This document shows, piece by piece, positions 1 through 6,727 of a stretch of DNA of 7,281 bases. The DNA comes from Flavobacterium sp. UBA807. Lineage in GTDB: Bacteria; Bacteroidota; Bacteroidia; Flavobacteriales; Flavobacteriaceae. Position 1 is the first letter of the stretch. Every line of letters starts with the position of its first letter. The notes under the pieces are model-generated. The model made no database searches. It saw only the letters and a program-made list of their open reading frames with translations, and was not told the origin of the DNA. The position numbers were made by a program, and so were the translations under genes. The stretch lies in contig DBIH01000136.1 of the NCBI GenBank assembly GCA_002296885.1, positions 1 through 7,281 of the forward strand, in the 5' to 3' direction.

Positions 1-897
1 TTTTTTGTCTTTTTTACTACTTCCTCCTACTCTTTTGTAATTGGTCTCCCAATTATCATCAAAACGCCAGGACATACCAACATTTGCCAAAAGCAGTGCT
101 GGTGTATCTTTTACATTTTTGCTGAATGAAGCATCAAGTTGAATGTTCTCACGAACCAAATAAGCTGTTCCAAGACGGAAAACAGTATCGGAATAAAAAT
201 CACTCTTATATGCCTGAAATTCTAAAAATCCGGACCAACGCATATTAAATCCTCGGGTCATAGTCGAAATCCAGCCTAAACTTGGATAATCAGTCATGTA
301 TTTATCGGCGATTATATTGTTGACCCAAACCCATTTGCTCCCAAAATGGTGCTGTGTTATCAACATAAGTTTTGGACTAATAGTCTGGTCTGTCGGAAAC
401 GTATACGGATTATTCCCGATGTTAAGATTAATTCCTCCATAAACCGCAACGGCCGGTATGAATTGTTTCCAGCTAAATCTGTGATTGGCTTTCCAACTGT
501 AAACATTAGGTTTATCTTGCTTTATAAACGGATCATAAAGCAAATATTTGGCACCAATCGTAATTTGTCTGAAACCATTTCTTGTGTCATTCCCAAGCGA
601 CGACTGATACCAATCGTATTGATATTGTGTATTTAATGTAAATTCAAATTGATCGAAAAAAGCTCCATACCGCAAATCTAATTCTGTTCCGAAACCTTTG
701 GCATTATAGTCTAACACTGTATGATTTTCCTTAATACCATACAATCCTGCTTCTGCCTGAATAACCGTTTTACCAACAGAAAATGCCGACATCGACTCAC
801 CCGGCCTGTTCGAATTGATAATGTCTGTATATTGGGCATATTGCGCAGTCGAAATCATCAGAAAACCAACTACAAGAAATCTTTTTATGTTTATCAT
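1..897 (-). CDS. Secreted beta-barrel-like 'transporter' family protein (MetA-like), partial, 3' end outside window
   Basis: An open minus-strand frame starts with ATG at 897 and runs 299 codons to the window edge without a stop, so the C-terminus is missing. Residues 1-21 form a signal peptide: Lys-Arg at 5-6, a hydrophobic core at 7-18, and likely cleavage after Ala21 in QYA|Q, leaving Gln at +1 as is common in Bacteroidota. The mature start TDIINSNRPGES is a motif I associate with flavobacterial proteins annotated 'transporter' or MetA-pathway-like (Phenol_MetA_deg family). The rest alternates polar and aromatic residues in short strands (for example VWVNNIIADKYM, MRWSGFLEFQAY, VGMSWRF), as expected of an outer-membrane barrel. 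The last visible residues are Lys/Ser-rich, following the WRF strand near residue 280, so the end is probably close. It is transcribed divergently from the glycan cluster, so a shared function cannot be assumed. Substrate is unknown. Family assignment is moderate; secreted barrel is fairly secure. Confidence 0.75.
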   Translation of the reverse strand, partial: MINIKRFLVVGFLMISTAQYAQYTDIINSNRPGESMSAFSVGKTVIQAEAGLYGIKENHTVLDYNAKGFGTELDLRYGAFFDQFEFTLNTQYQYDWYQSSLGNDTRNGFRQITIGAKYLLYDPFIKQDKPNVYSWKANHRFSWKQFIPAVAVYGGINLNIGNNPYTFPTDQTISPKLMLITQHHFGSKWVWVNNIIADKYMTDYPSLGWISTMTRGFNMRWSGFLEFQAYKSDFYSDTVFRLGTAYLVRENIQLDASFSKNVKDTPALLLANVGMSWRFDDNWETNYKRVGGSSKKDKK

Positions 898-932
898 ACA
901 TAAGGAAATTTAAGCATTACAACTCAGTGTTT

Positions 933-940
933 CAAAAGTA
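933..940 (-). promoter_or_regulatory. Putative Bacteroidota -7 promoter box for the minus-strand barrel gene
   Basis: Read on the minus strand, 940 to 933 is TACTTTTG, an exact match to the Bacteroidota -7 consensus TAnnTTTG. It lies 35 bases before the ATG at 897, giving an expected leader of roughly 25-30 bases. I see no TTG at the usual 17-23 base distance upstream, so the -33 half is weak or absent. The leader has no Shine-Dalgarno sequence, which is normal in flavobacteria. Confidence 0.45.
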
Positions 941-996
941 GTATATTTTATCATTTATTTAAGAGGTTAAACCAAAATTTAAACTGTAGAATTTAG

Positions 997-1004
997 TATT
1001 TTTG
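997..1004 (+). promoter_or_regulatory. Putative Bacteroidota -7 promoter box for the glycan cluster
   Basis: TATTTTTG matches TAnnTTTG exactly. It ends 17 bases before the ATG at 1022, so transcription would begin about 10-12 bases before the start codon, leaving a very short A/T-rich leader with no Shine-Dalgarno sequence. There is no clear -33 TTG; the nearest upstream feature is the small symmetric GGTTAAACC at 965-973. Because the next three genes follow with short gaps and no evident terminator, this is the best visible candidate to drive the whole run to 6665. T-rich matches can arise by chance, so confidence is moderate. Confidence 0.45.
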
Positions 1005-1021
1005 ACAAAATTTTTTAAATA

Positions 1022-1273
1022 ATGGAAACCGCATCTTTTCAGGGGCTTTTAGATACGATTTTATTCATCATCGTTTTCTATTATGCACTAAAGTTCCTGG
1101 CTCGTCTTTTTTTACCAGTTTTAGCAAAAAAAGTAGTTGAAAAAGCATCGCAGCAATTTCAACAACAACAGCAAAACTATCAAGACCAAAATACTACTCA
1201 AAATCAAACTTCTGAAAAGCCAAAAGAGAAAAAAATCGTTGGCGAATATGTCGATTTTGAAGAAATAGAATAA
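1022..1273 (+). CDS. DUF4834 family small membrane protein
   Basis: This 83-residue protein has one hydrophobic segment at about residues 8-34 (LLDTILFIIVFYYALKFLAR and following), then a basic stretch (Lys36, Lys37, Lys41). A glutamine-rich linker covers about 44-62, with five consecutive Gln at 47-51. A charged linker (SEKPKEKK) follows, and the protein ends in VGEYVDFEEIE. A YY-containing helix plus a C-terminal VGEYVDFEEI motif is what I recall of DUF4834, a Bacteroidota family of unknown function with small proteins of about this size. There is no signal peptidase site, so it is probably anchored in the inner membrane by the helix, with the polar tail likely cytoplasmic by the positive-inside rule. 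It is the first gene of the putative operon, 47 bases before yfhO-like. The terminal motif looks like a peptide kept for binding a partner, perhaps YfhO, but that is inference. ATG at 1022 is the only sensible start. Confidence 0.85.
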   Translation: METASFQGLLDTILFIIVFYYALKFLARLFLPVLAKKVVEKASQQFQQQQQNYQDQNTTQNQTSEKPKEKKIVGEYVDFEEIE

Positions 1274-1280
1274 TTTAGTA

Positions 1281-1296
1281 TTCAGTTTTTACTGAA
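1281..1296 (+). other. Small perfect hairpin between DUF4834 and YfhO genes
   Basis: TTCAGT (1281-1286) and ACTGAA (1291-1296) are perfect inverted repeats around a TTTT loop. The 6-bp stem is A/T-rich and is followed by AAAACC rather than a U run, so it does not look like an intrinsic terminator. It could be a processing or attenuation element between the two genes, or chance. Confidence 0.3.
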
Positions 1297-1320
1297 AACC
1301 AACAACCTCAACCAAAATAC

Positions 1321-3837
1321 ATGAAGCAACTTCAAAAGTTATATCCGCATCTCTTAGCCATTCTTGGTTTCATCATTATCTCATTAGTTTACTTCTATCC
1401 TGTTATCCAGGGAAAAAAAATCTACCAGTCCGATATTGCAAAATATACCGGAATGGCCAAAGAACAAATCGATTTTAGGGCTGAAACGCACACCGAGCCT
1501 TATTGGACAAACTCCTCTTTTGGCGGAATGCCGACTTACCAATCCGGAGCCAATTACCCGAATGATTATATCGGAATGCTGGATAATGCGATTCGGTTTT
1601 TACCGCGCCCAGCCGATTATTTATTCCTTTATTTTCTTGGATTTTATGCGTTGATGCTGGTCTTTAGGATTGATCCTCTCAAAGCATTTTTTGGCGCTTT
1701 AGCTTTTGGATTATCGACTTATTTAATTGTAATTTTAGGCGTTGGGCACAATGCCAAAGCGCATGCTATTGGTTACATGCCGTTTGTGGTCGCCGGATTT
1801 ATTCTGGTTTTCAGAAAAAGATATTTGCATGGCGGAATCCTCACAATGCTCGCAGTCGCGCTCGAAATCACTGCCAATCACTTTCAGATGACATATTATT
1901 TATTATTGCTTCTGATAGTAATGGGATTCTTTTTTGCCTACCAGCTTTATCAGGAAAAAGATTTAAAATCACTGCCAAAAATCCTCGGAACTTTTGCTGT
2001 TGCAATCATCATCGCTGTTGGTGTAAATGCTACAAGTTTGATGGCAACCAAAGAATACACCGACTTTAGTACGCGTGGAAAAAGTGAACTGACTTTCAAT
2101 ACTGACGGCACTAAAAAAGAGGCAAACATTGCCATGGACCGGGATTATATCACCGAATACAGTTACGGAATTGCAGAAAGCCTGAACCTATTTTCACCTC
2201 GTTTGTTTGGTGGAGGAAACAATCAGAAACTTGGCGATGATTCGCATGTTTATAATTTTATGCTCAACTATGGTGCTTCTCCCGAAGAAGCCCGTCAGCT
2301 TACCGATAATTATGCAATAACCTATTGGGGCGACCAGCCACAGGTTGCTGCTCCGGCTTATATTGGCGCAGTGGTTTTCTTCCTGTTTGTATTGGCATTA
2401 TATCACGACAAACGCAAAATAAAATATGCTTTTGTTGCCGGTGCCGTTTTTTCATTATTGCTTTCATGGGGAAAAAATTTATCCTTCCTGACCGACTTCT
2501 TCATCGATTATGTTCCGATGTACGACAAGTTCCGAGCGATCTCGTCTATTCAGGTTTTATTGGAATTGTGTATTCCTGTCTTAGCGATTATGGGATTGCA
2601 ATCCTTTTTTTCGGATGAAGAAAACCGCTGGAAAAGTTTATGGAAAACCGGCGCTACAACACTTGGAATTATTGTGCTGTTGTTTGTATGCAAAAGTATG
2701 TTCAGCTTTTCAGGCGATATCGACCATCAATTAGTCGATGCCTTAAAACAGCATCCTGACAAGTCATTTGGAACACAATTCCTAAGTGCCTTACGAGACG
2801 ACCGAAGAGATTTATACTCTGCCGATTTATTGCGCTCAGGGTTTTTAATTGCAATATCTTTTGGTGTGCTTTATATGTATATCAAAAACAAATTGGCGGC
2901 AAACACAACTGTAATCTTGATTGGTGTTTTCATGGTTGGCGATTTGTTCTTTGTAGATAAAAATTACCTAAGCAACGATGGGCAACAGTTCAGAAGCGCT
3001 CAGGAAATTGACAATCCGTATCAGCCAACACAAGCGGATTCATTGATTCTGCAGGACCCAACTAATTTCCGAGTATATGAAGTTGCAGGCGGAATTTACA
3101 GCCCGCGATCGTCTTATTTCCACAAATCAATTGGTGGTTACAGCGCTGTTATGCCAAGACGTTTCAAGGAAGTTTATGAATACTTAATTGAACCAAGCAT
3201 GTCCGATTTAGGAAGCATCATCGATCCAAAAACACTTTCAATTACCAAAAATCTTCCGGTTCTGAATGCGTTTAATATTAAGTATTTAATTGTCGGGACC
3301 GAAAAAGGCGACATTCCGATTGTAAATCCATTCCACAATGGAAATGCATGGTTTGTAAAAGAATTGAAAAGAGTAAATTCGGCTGATGAAGAAATCAAAA
3401 CCTTAGGCAAAATTGAAACTAAAGACGTTGCAGTTTTCAGAACAGCGCCGCTAATGAAAGGCACTCATACCAAATCGAGAAGTTTTACCACTGACAGCAC
3501 TGCGACAATTAAACTCGATTTATACAAACCAAATCACTTGATTTATACATCAAACAATGTTAACGATGGTTATGCCGTCTTCTCTGAAATTTATTATAAA
3601 GACGGATGGAATGCCACAATTGACGGCAATAATGCTGATATTGACAAAGTAGATTACACCTTACGCGGAATGGATATCCCGAAAGGCAAACATACTATCG
3701 AATTCAAGTTCGAACCGCAGGTTGTAAAAACCGGAAGCACGATTGCATTGATAAGTTTCATTGTAATGGTTCTGGCAATCATTGCCGGAGTTTATTTTGA
3801 CAGAAAAAGAGAAAAGAACTTAGAAAAAAGAGGATAG
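1321..3837 (+). CDS. YfhO family polytopic membrane protein (GT-C-like glycosyltransferase)
   Basis: The 838-residue protein is a full-length member of the YfhO family (Pfam YfhO), membrane proteins with a GT-C-like glycosyltransferase architecture. About 14 membrane segments are visible: one at 10-28, a block from 100 to 240, helices between 343 and 462, two at 504-546, and a last one at 806-826 before a Lys/Arg-rich tail. The first loop carries SDIAKYTGMAKE with Asp38, where GT-C enzymes often keep a catalytic acid, then YWTNSSFGGMPTYQ (61-74). Other conserved-looking blocks are GHNAKAHAIGYMPF (142-155), EITANHFQMTYY (182-193) and VPMYDKFRAISS (398-409). A large non-membrane region (about 547-800) ends in EIYYKDGWNATIDG (756-769), typical of the family. 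Bacillus YfhO is linked to glycosylation of lipoteichoic acid; flavobacteria lack that polymer, so the acceptor here is unknown. It lies between DUF4834 and a GT4 gene, which supports an envelope-glycan role. The ATG at 1321 places the first helix directly at the N-terminus. Confidence 0.9.
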   Translation: MKQLQKLYPHLLAILGFIIISLVYFYPVIQGKKIYQSDIAKYTGMAKEQIDFRAETHTEPYWTNSSFGGMPTYQSGANYPNDYIGMLDNAIRFLPRPADYLFLYFLGFYALMLVFRIDPLKAFFGALAFGLSTYLIVILGVGHNAKAHAIGYMPFVVAGFILVFRKRYLHGGILTMLAVALEITANHFQMTYYLLLLLIVMGFFFAYQLYQEKDLKSLPKILGTFAVAIIIAVGVNATSLMATKEYTDFSTRGKSELTFNTDGTKKEANIAMDRDYITEYSYGIAESLNLFSPRLFGGGNNQKLGDDSHVYNFMLNYGASPEEARQLTDNYAITYWGDQPQVAAPAYIGAVVFFLFVLALYHDKRKIKYAFVAGAVFSLLLSWGKNLSFLTDFFIDYVPMYDKFRAISSIQVLLELCIPVLAIMGLQSFFSDEENRWKSLWKTGATTLGIIVLLFVCKSMFSFSGDIDHQLVDALKQHPDKSFGTQFLSALRDDRRDLYSADLLRSGFLIAISFGVLYMYIKNKLAANTTVILIGVFMVGDLFFVDKNYLSNDGQQFRSAQEIDNPYQPTQADSLILQDPTNFRVYEVAGGIYSPRSSYFHKSIGGYSAVMPRRFKEVYEYLIEPSMSDLGSIIDPKTLSITKNLPVLNAFNIKYLIVGTEKGDIPIVNPFHNGNAWFVKELKRVNSADEEIKTLGKIETKDVAVFRTAPLMKGTHTKSRSFTTDSTATIKLDLYKPNHLIYTSNNVNDGYAVFSEIYYKDGWNATIDGNNADIDKVDYTLRGMDIPKGKHTIEFKFEPQVVKTGSTIALISFIVMVLAIIAGVYFDRKREKNLEKRG

Positions 3838-3847
3838 ACTAAAAATT

Positions 3848-3863
3848 ATTCGTGCATTTGTGG
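3848..3863 (+). repeat. Two imperfect 8-base repeats overlapping the annotated GT start
   Basis: ATTCGTGC (3848-3855) is followed directly by ATTTGTGG (3856-3863), matching at six of eight positions. The phrase resembles a short intergenic repeat (roughly ATTCGTGAATTCGTGGC) that I recall as frequent in Flavobacterium genomes; this is memory, not a search. The GTG at 3860 that gives the longest glycosyltransferase frame sits inside the second unit, which weakens it as a true start codon. Confidence 0.4.
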
Positions 3864-5170
3864 CGAACAATTATACTTATATTTTGGAACCTAAAAAACT
3901 TTTAATCATCACATATTACTGGCCGCCCGCTGGTGGTCCCGGAGTACAGCGCTGGTTAAAGTTTGTCAAATATTTGCCTGATTTTAACGTTCAGCCGATT
4001 GTTTATATTCCCGAAAATCCAACCTATCCGATTATAGACGAAGGTTTACAAAGTGAAGTTTCGGACAAGGCCATCATCCTGAAAAATAAAATCAACGAAC
4101 CTTATGGTTTTGCCTCCATATTTTCAAAAAACAAAACCAAAAAAATCAGTTCCGGAATTATTCCGAATCAGAAGAAACAATCTTTTTTAGAGAAGACTTT
4201 ACTTTGGGTTCGCGGGAATCTTTTTATTCCGGATGCGCGTTTTCTTTGGGTAAAACCATCGGTAAATTATCTGAAAAAATATATCCGGGAAAACCAGATT
4301 GAGACGATTGTAACTTCGGGTCCACCCCATAGCCTGCATCTCATCGGATTAGAATTAAAAAAAGATTTAAACATACAATGGTTTGCTGATTTCCGTGATC
4401 CGTGGACAACTATTGGCTATCACAAGGCTTTGAAATTATCCGCTTACGCAGAAAAAAAGCATAAGGCTCTTGAAAAAGAAGTACTGAATTCAGCCGACAA
4501 AATCATTGTAACATCTAAGACTACAAAAACCGAATTTGAAGCGATGACTTCGCGTCCGATTGAAGTCATCACTAATGGTTATGATGTGGAAAAAATTGAA
4601 AAACAACCATTAGACGAAAAATTCACTTTGGCACACATCGGTTCGTTTTTATCCGACAGGAATCCCAGAATTTTATGGAGCGCGTTGAAGGAACTTATCA
4701 AAGAAAACAAAGATTTTAAAAACGATTTTCAACTCAAATTAATTGGTGCCACCAGCCAGGAAGTTTTAGATACCATTTCTGAATTCAAGCTGAATGATTA
4801 CGTCCAAAATCTTGGTTATGTTTCGCATCAGGAAGCGGTGGAACATCAACGAAAATCTCAGGTTTTGTTGCTGATAGAAATCGATTCTGAAGACACCAAA
4901 AGCATCATTCCCGGAAAACTTTTTGAATATATGGTTTCCGAAAGACCGATTATTGCCATTGGTCCTGAGGGTTCCGATTTTGCCGAAATCATCACTTCAA
5001 CTAACACCGGAGTTTTCTTCACTTATGAAGAAAAGGAAAAGCTAAAAGCCTTACTTTTGAAATACTATCAGGAATATCAAAACCAAAATCTGAAAGTTCA
5101 TGCCGTTGGTTTGCAGCAATATTCCCGAAAGAGTTTAACTGAAAAACTGGCAAAAATTATAACTTCGTAA
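3860..5170 (+). CDS. GT4-like (GT-B fold) glycosyltransferase; start uncertain, GTG 3860 or TTG 3884
   Basis: This is a 436-residue soluble protein without a signal peptide, probably a cytoplasmic retaining glycosyltransferase of the GT4 type using a nucleotide-sugar donor. The N-terminal Rossmann domain begins KKLLIITYYWPPAGGPGVQRW, with the glycine-rich loop at 22-28, then SGPPHS (153-158) and DFRDPW (177-182). The C-terminal domain has ITNGYD (237-242), LAHIGSF (257-263) and PGKLFEYM (351-358), where Lys353 and Glu356 probably contact donor phosphate and ribose. The first Glu of the classical E-x7-E motif is replaced by Ser348, as happens in some GT4 subgroups. Sugar and acceptor cannot be read from sequence. 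The longest frame starts at GTG 3860, inside a repeat-like stretch, and adds MANNYTYI. TTG at 3884 would give MEPKKLLIITYYW, close to the usual MKKLLIITYYW start of relatives, so I prefer it; no ATG is available nearby. The gene lies 22 bases after yfhO-like and 28 before the flippase, so it is probably cotranscribed. Confidence 0.88.
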   Translation: MANNYTYILEPKKLLIITYYWPPAGGPGVQRWLKFVKYLPDFNVQPIVYIPENPTYPIIDEGLQSEVSDKAIILKNKINEPYGFASIFSKNKTKKISSGIIPNQKKQSFLEKTLLWVRGNLFIPDARFLWVKPSVNYLKKYIRENQIETIVTSGPPHSLHLIGLELKKDLNIQWFADFRDPWTTIGYHKALKLSAYAEKKHKALEKEVLNSADKIIVTSKTTKTEFEAMTSRPIEVITNGYDVEKIEKQPLDEKFTLAHIGSFLSDRNPRILWSALKELIKENKDFKNDFQLKLIGATSQEVLDTISEFKLNDYVQNLGYVSHQEAVEHQRKSQVLLLIEIDSEDTKSIIPGKLFEYMVSERPIIAIGPEGSDFAEIITSTNTGVFFTYEEKEKLKALLLKYYQEYQNQNLKVHAVGLQQYSRKSLTEKLAKIITS

Positions 5171-5195
5171 TTGTTAATTCATAATTCGTAATTCC
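5162..5195 (+). repeat. Degenerate TAATTCGTAATTC-type repeat at the GT/flippase junction
   Basis: CTTCGTAATTG, TTAATTCAT and AATTCGTAATTCC follow one another, giving a low-complexity run of AATTC(G)TAAT units. It begins inside the last codons of the glycosyltransferase and supplies its TAA stop at 5168-5170, then fills nearly all of the 28-base gap. A near copy, AATTCGTAATCC, lies at 6701-6712 in front of the lipoprotein gene. I recall similar runs in flavobacterial intergenic DNA; function unknown. Confidence 0.4.
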
Positions 5196-5198
5196 AAT

Positions 5199-6665
5199 AT
5201 GGGAATCGTCCAAAGCCAGTCTATTAAAAACACTATTTTCACCTTCGTAGGGTTTGGAATTGGCGCGATTAATACGTTGTTTTTCTACACCAACTTTCTT
5301 GGAAAATTGCATTACGGTATTGTCATGACGATTCTTTCGGGAGCTAATATTTTAATGCCGATAATGGCTTTTGGCGCGCAGAACACTCTGATTCGATTCT
5401 TCTCATCTTATAAAGAGCAAAAGAAACGCGACGAATTTTTAACGTTCATGCTGTTGCTGCCTTTGGCTTTAATCATTCCGGTTGGCTTGGCATTCTACAT
5501 TTTCTATGATCAGATTTCGCATAGTTGGATTCAGGAAAATCCAACGCTAAAACCCTTCTTCTGGCTTATTCCTGTTATCGGTTTGTTTATGGCCTATTTT
5601 GAAGTCTTTTATGCGTGGGCAAAAGTACACATGAAATCAGTAACCGGGAATTTTATCAGTGAAATATTGGTACGGTCGATAATTATGGTCTTGTTGCTTG
5701 GAGTTCATTTTAAGTGGCTTTCAACAGATACTTTCGTCTATTGTGTTGCACTCGCTTATCTTGCCCAGGTAATCGCTATGAAATTGTATGCGATTTCAGT
5801 AAAAATGCCTGTGCTGCGTTTTGTAATTCCCGAAAATGTCAGGGAAATAATTTATTATTCGCTATTTATTATCGTTTCAGGCGGCGTTGCCGTAATGCTG
5901 GTTGATTTTGATAAAGTAATGATTCCTCAGTATAAAGAAATTGGACAAAATGCGATTTATGGTTTAGCCATATTCATCGCAACCGTAATTGCAGCTCCAA
6001 GCAGGGCAATGACACAAATAACAGCTCCGATTACTGCTAAATTAATGGTAGAAAACAAACACGAGGAACTGAATGATCTGTATAAAAAAAGCGCTATCAC
6101 GCTTCAGGTTGTTGGCGGATTCATCATGATTGTAATTTTTGTCAACATCAAAGAAATGTATCATCTGATTCCGAAAGATTACAGTGGCGGAGTTTTGGCT
6201 GTTTTCCTTATTGGAATTTCCAAATTTTATGATGTCCTGCTTGGGAATAATAATTCGATTATCGTCAACACTCATTATTATCGTACAGTCTTGTTGTTTG
6301 GAGTATTCACAGTATTTCTGATGATTGTCCTGAACATGATTTTCATTCCGCTTTATGGCATTAACGGTTCTGCATTTGCCACATTGCTCACAGTTGCCAT
6401 CTACAATACGATCAAATTGATTTTTGTGGTTAAAAAATTAGACTTGTATCCATTTACTAATAAAACATTGCAATCGCTTGCGATTTTAGCGGTTTGTTTC
6501 TTGTTGTTCTACTTTTGGGATTTCCCCTTCTACACCATCATCAATATAATATTGAAATCGATTTTGGTTAGTCTTTTATATGTGTTTCTAAATTATAAAC
6601 TACAAATTTCCGAAGAGGTTAATGGTGTAATTGCAAATGTTTTGAAGAAGTTGAGATTGATGTAA
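5199..6665 (+). CDS. Oligosaccharide flippase-like / polysaccharide biosynthesis membrane protein (MOP superfamily, Wzx-like)
   Basis: This 488-residue protein has about 14 predicted membrane helices, near 10-30, 40-60, 80-103, 118-140, 150-168, 176-197, 215-235, 250-270, 298-318, 330-348, 361-383, 387-411, 423-440 and 446-466. That number and length fit the polysaccharide biosynthesis (PST/Wzx) branch of the MOP exporters, which flip undecaprenyl-linked sugars from the cytoplasmic to the periplasmic side of the inner membrane. Family-like features are the start SIKNTIFTFVGFGIGAINTLFFY, the loop GAQNTLIRFFSSYK (59-72), the VDFDKVMIP stretch at helix 7 (235-243) and NMIFIPLYGINGSAFATLL (379-397), a typical C-terminal motif. 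Transport is probably driven by an ion gradient as in related exporters. It is the last gene of the run and follows the GT4 gene by 28 bases, so it may export that enzyme's lipid-linked product. A lipid II flippase (MurJ) is unlikely because the motifs and context fit Wzx better. ATG at 5199 is well placed. Substrate is unknown. Confidence 0.87.
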   Translation: MGIVQSQSIKNTIFTFVGFGIGAINTLFFYTNFLGKLHYGIVMTILSGANILMPIMAFGAQNTLIRFFSSYKEQKKRDEFLTFMLLLPLALIIPVGLAFYIFYDQISHSWIQENPTLKPFFWLIPVIGLFMAYFEVFYAWAKVHMKSVTGNFISEILVRSIIMVLLLGVHFKWLSTDTFVYCVALAYLAQVIAMKLYAISVKMPVLRFVIPENVREIIYYSLFIIVSGGVAVMLVDFDKVMIPQYKEIGQNAIYGLAIFIATVIAAPSRAMTQITAPITAKLMVENKHEELNDLYKKSAITLQVVGGFIMIVIFVNIKEMYHLIPKDYSGGVLAVFLIGISKFYDVLLGNNNSIIVNTHYYRTVLLFGVFTVFLMIVLNMIFIPLYGINGSAFATLLTVAIYNTIKLIFVVKKLDLYPFTNKTLQSLAILAVCFLLFYFWDFPFYTIINIILKSILVSLLYVFLNYKLQISEEVNGVIANVLKKLRLM

Positions 6666-6668
6666 CAA

Positions 6669-6698
6669 TTTGCAAACAAAACCTACTGATATTTTTTG
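6669..6698 (+). promoter_or_regulatory. Putative promoter for the DUF885 lipoprotein gene
   Basis: TTTG at 6669-6672 is followed after 17 bases by TATTTTTTG (6690-6698). This is the Bacteroidota -33 (TTG) and -7 (TAnnTTTG) arrangement with one extra T in the -7 box. The start codon is 29 bases further on, leaving a leader of about 20-25 bases. No hairpin terminator is visible between the flippase stop and this site, so the lipoprotein gene may also receive read-through from upstream. Confidence 0.4.
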
Positions 6699-6727
6699 TA
6701 AATTCGTAATCCTAATTAACTAAACTC

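Noticed and set aside
346..903. Plus-strand reading frames at 346-636 and 721-903
   Set aside because: They lie opposite the continuous minus-strand barrel gene, which has a signal peptide and sensible codons; their translations resemble no protein and are Arg/Cys-rich antisense shadows.
1164..1174. CAACAACAACAG-like triplet repeat as a microsatellite
   Set aside because: It simply encodes the short Gln run of DUF4834; too few units to call a separate repeat feature.
1436..3464. Other frames within the YfhO gene, on both strands
   Set aside because: All are shadows of a full-length conserved membrane protein.
5714..6275. Plus-strand frame 5714-5905 and minus-strand frame 6042-6275 within the flippase gene
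   Set aside because: Both are alternate-frame shadows of an intact 14-helix protein with no recognisable content.
6669..6697. Possible intrinsic terminator after the flippase gene: TTTGCAAA palindrome and a T6 run
   Set aside because: The palindrome has no loop and the T run is 15 bases away without a GC stem; the site fits a promoter better.
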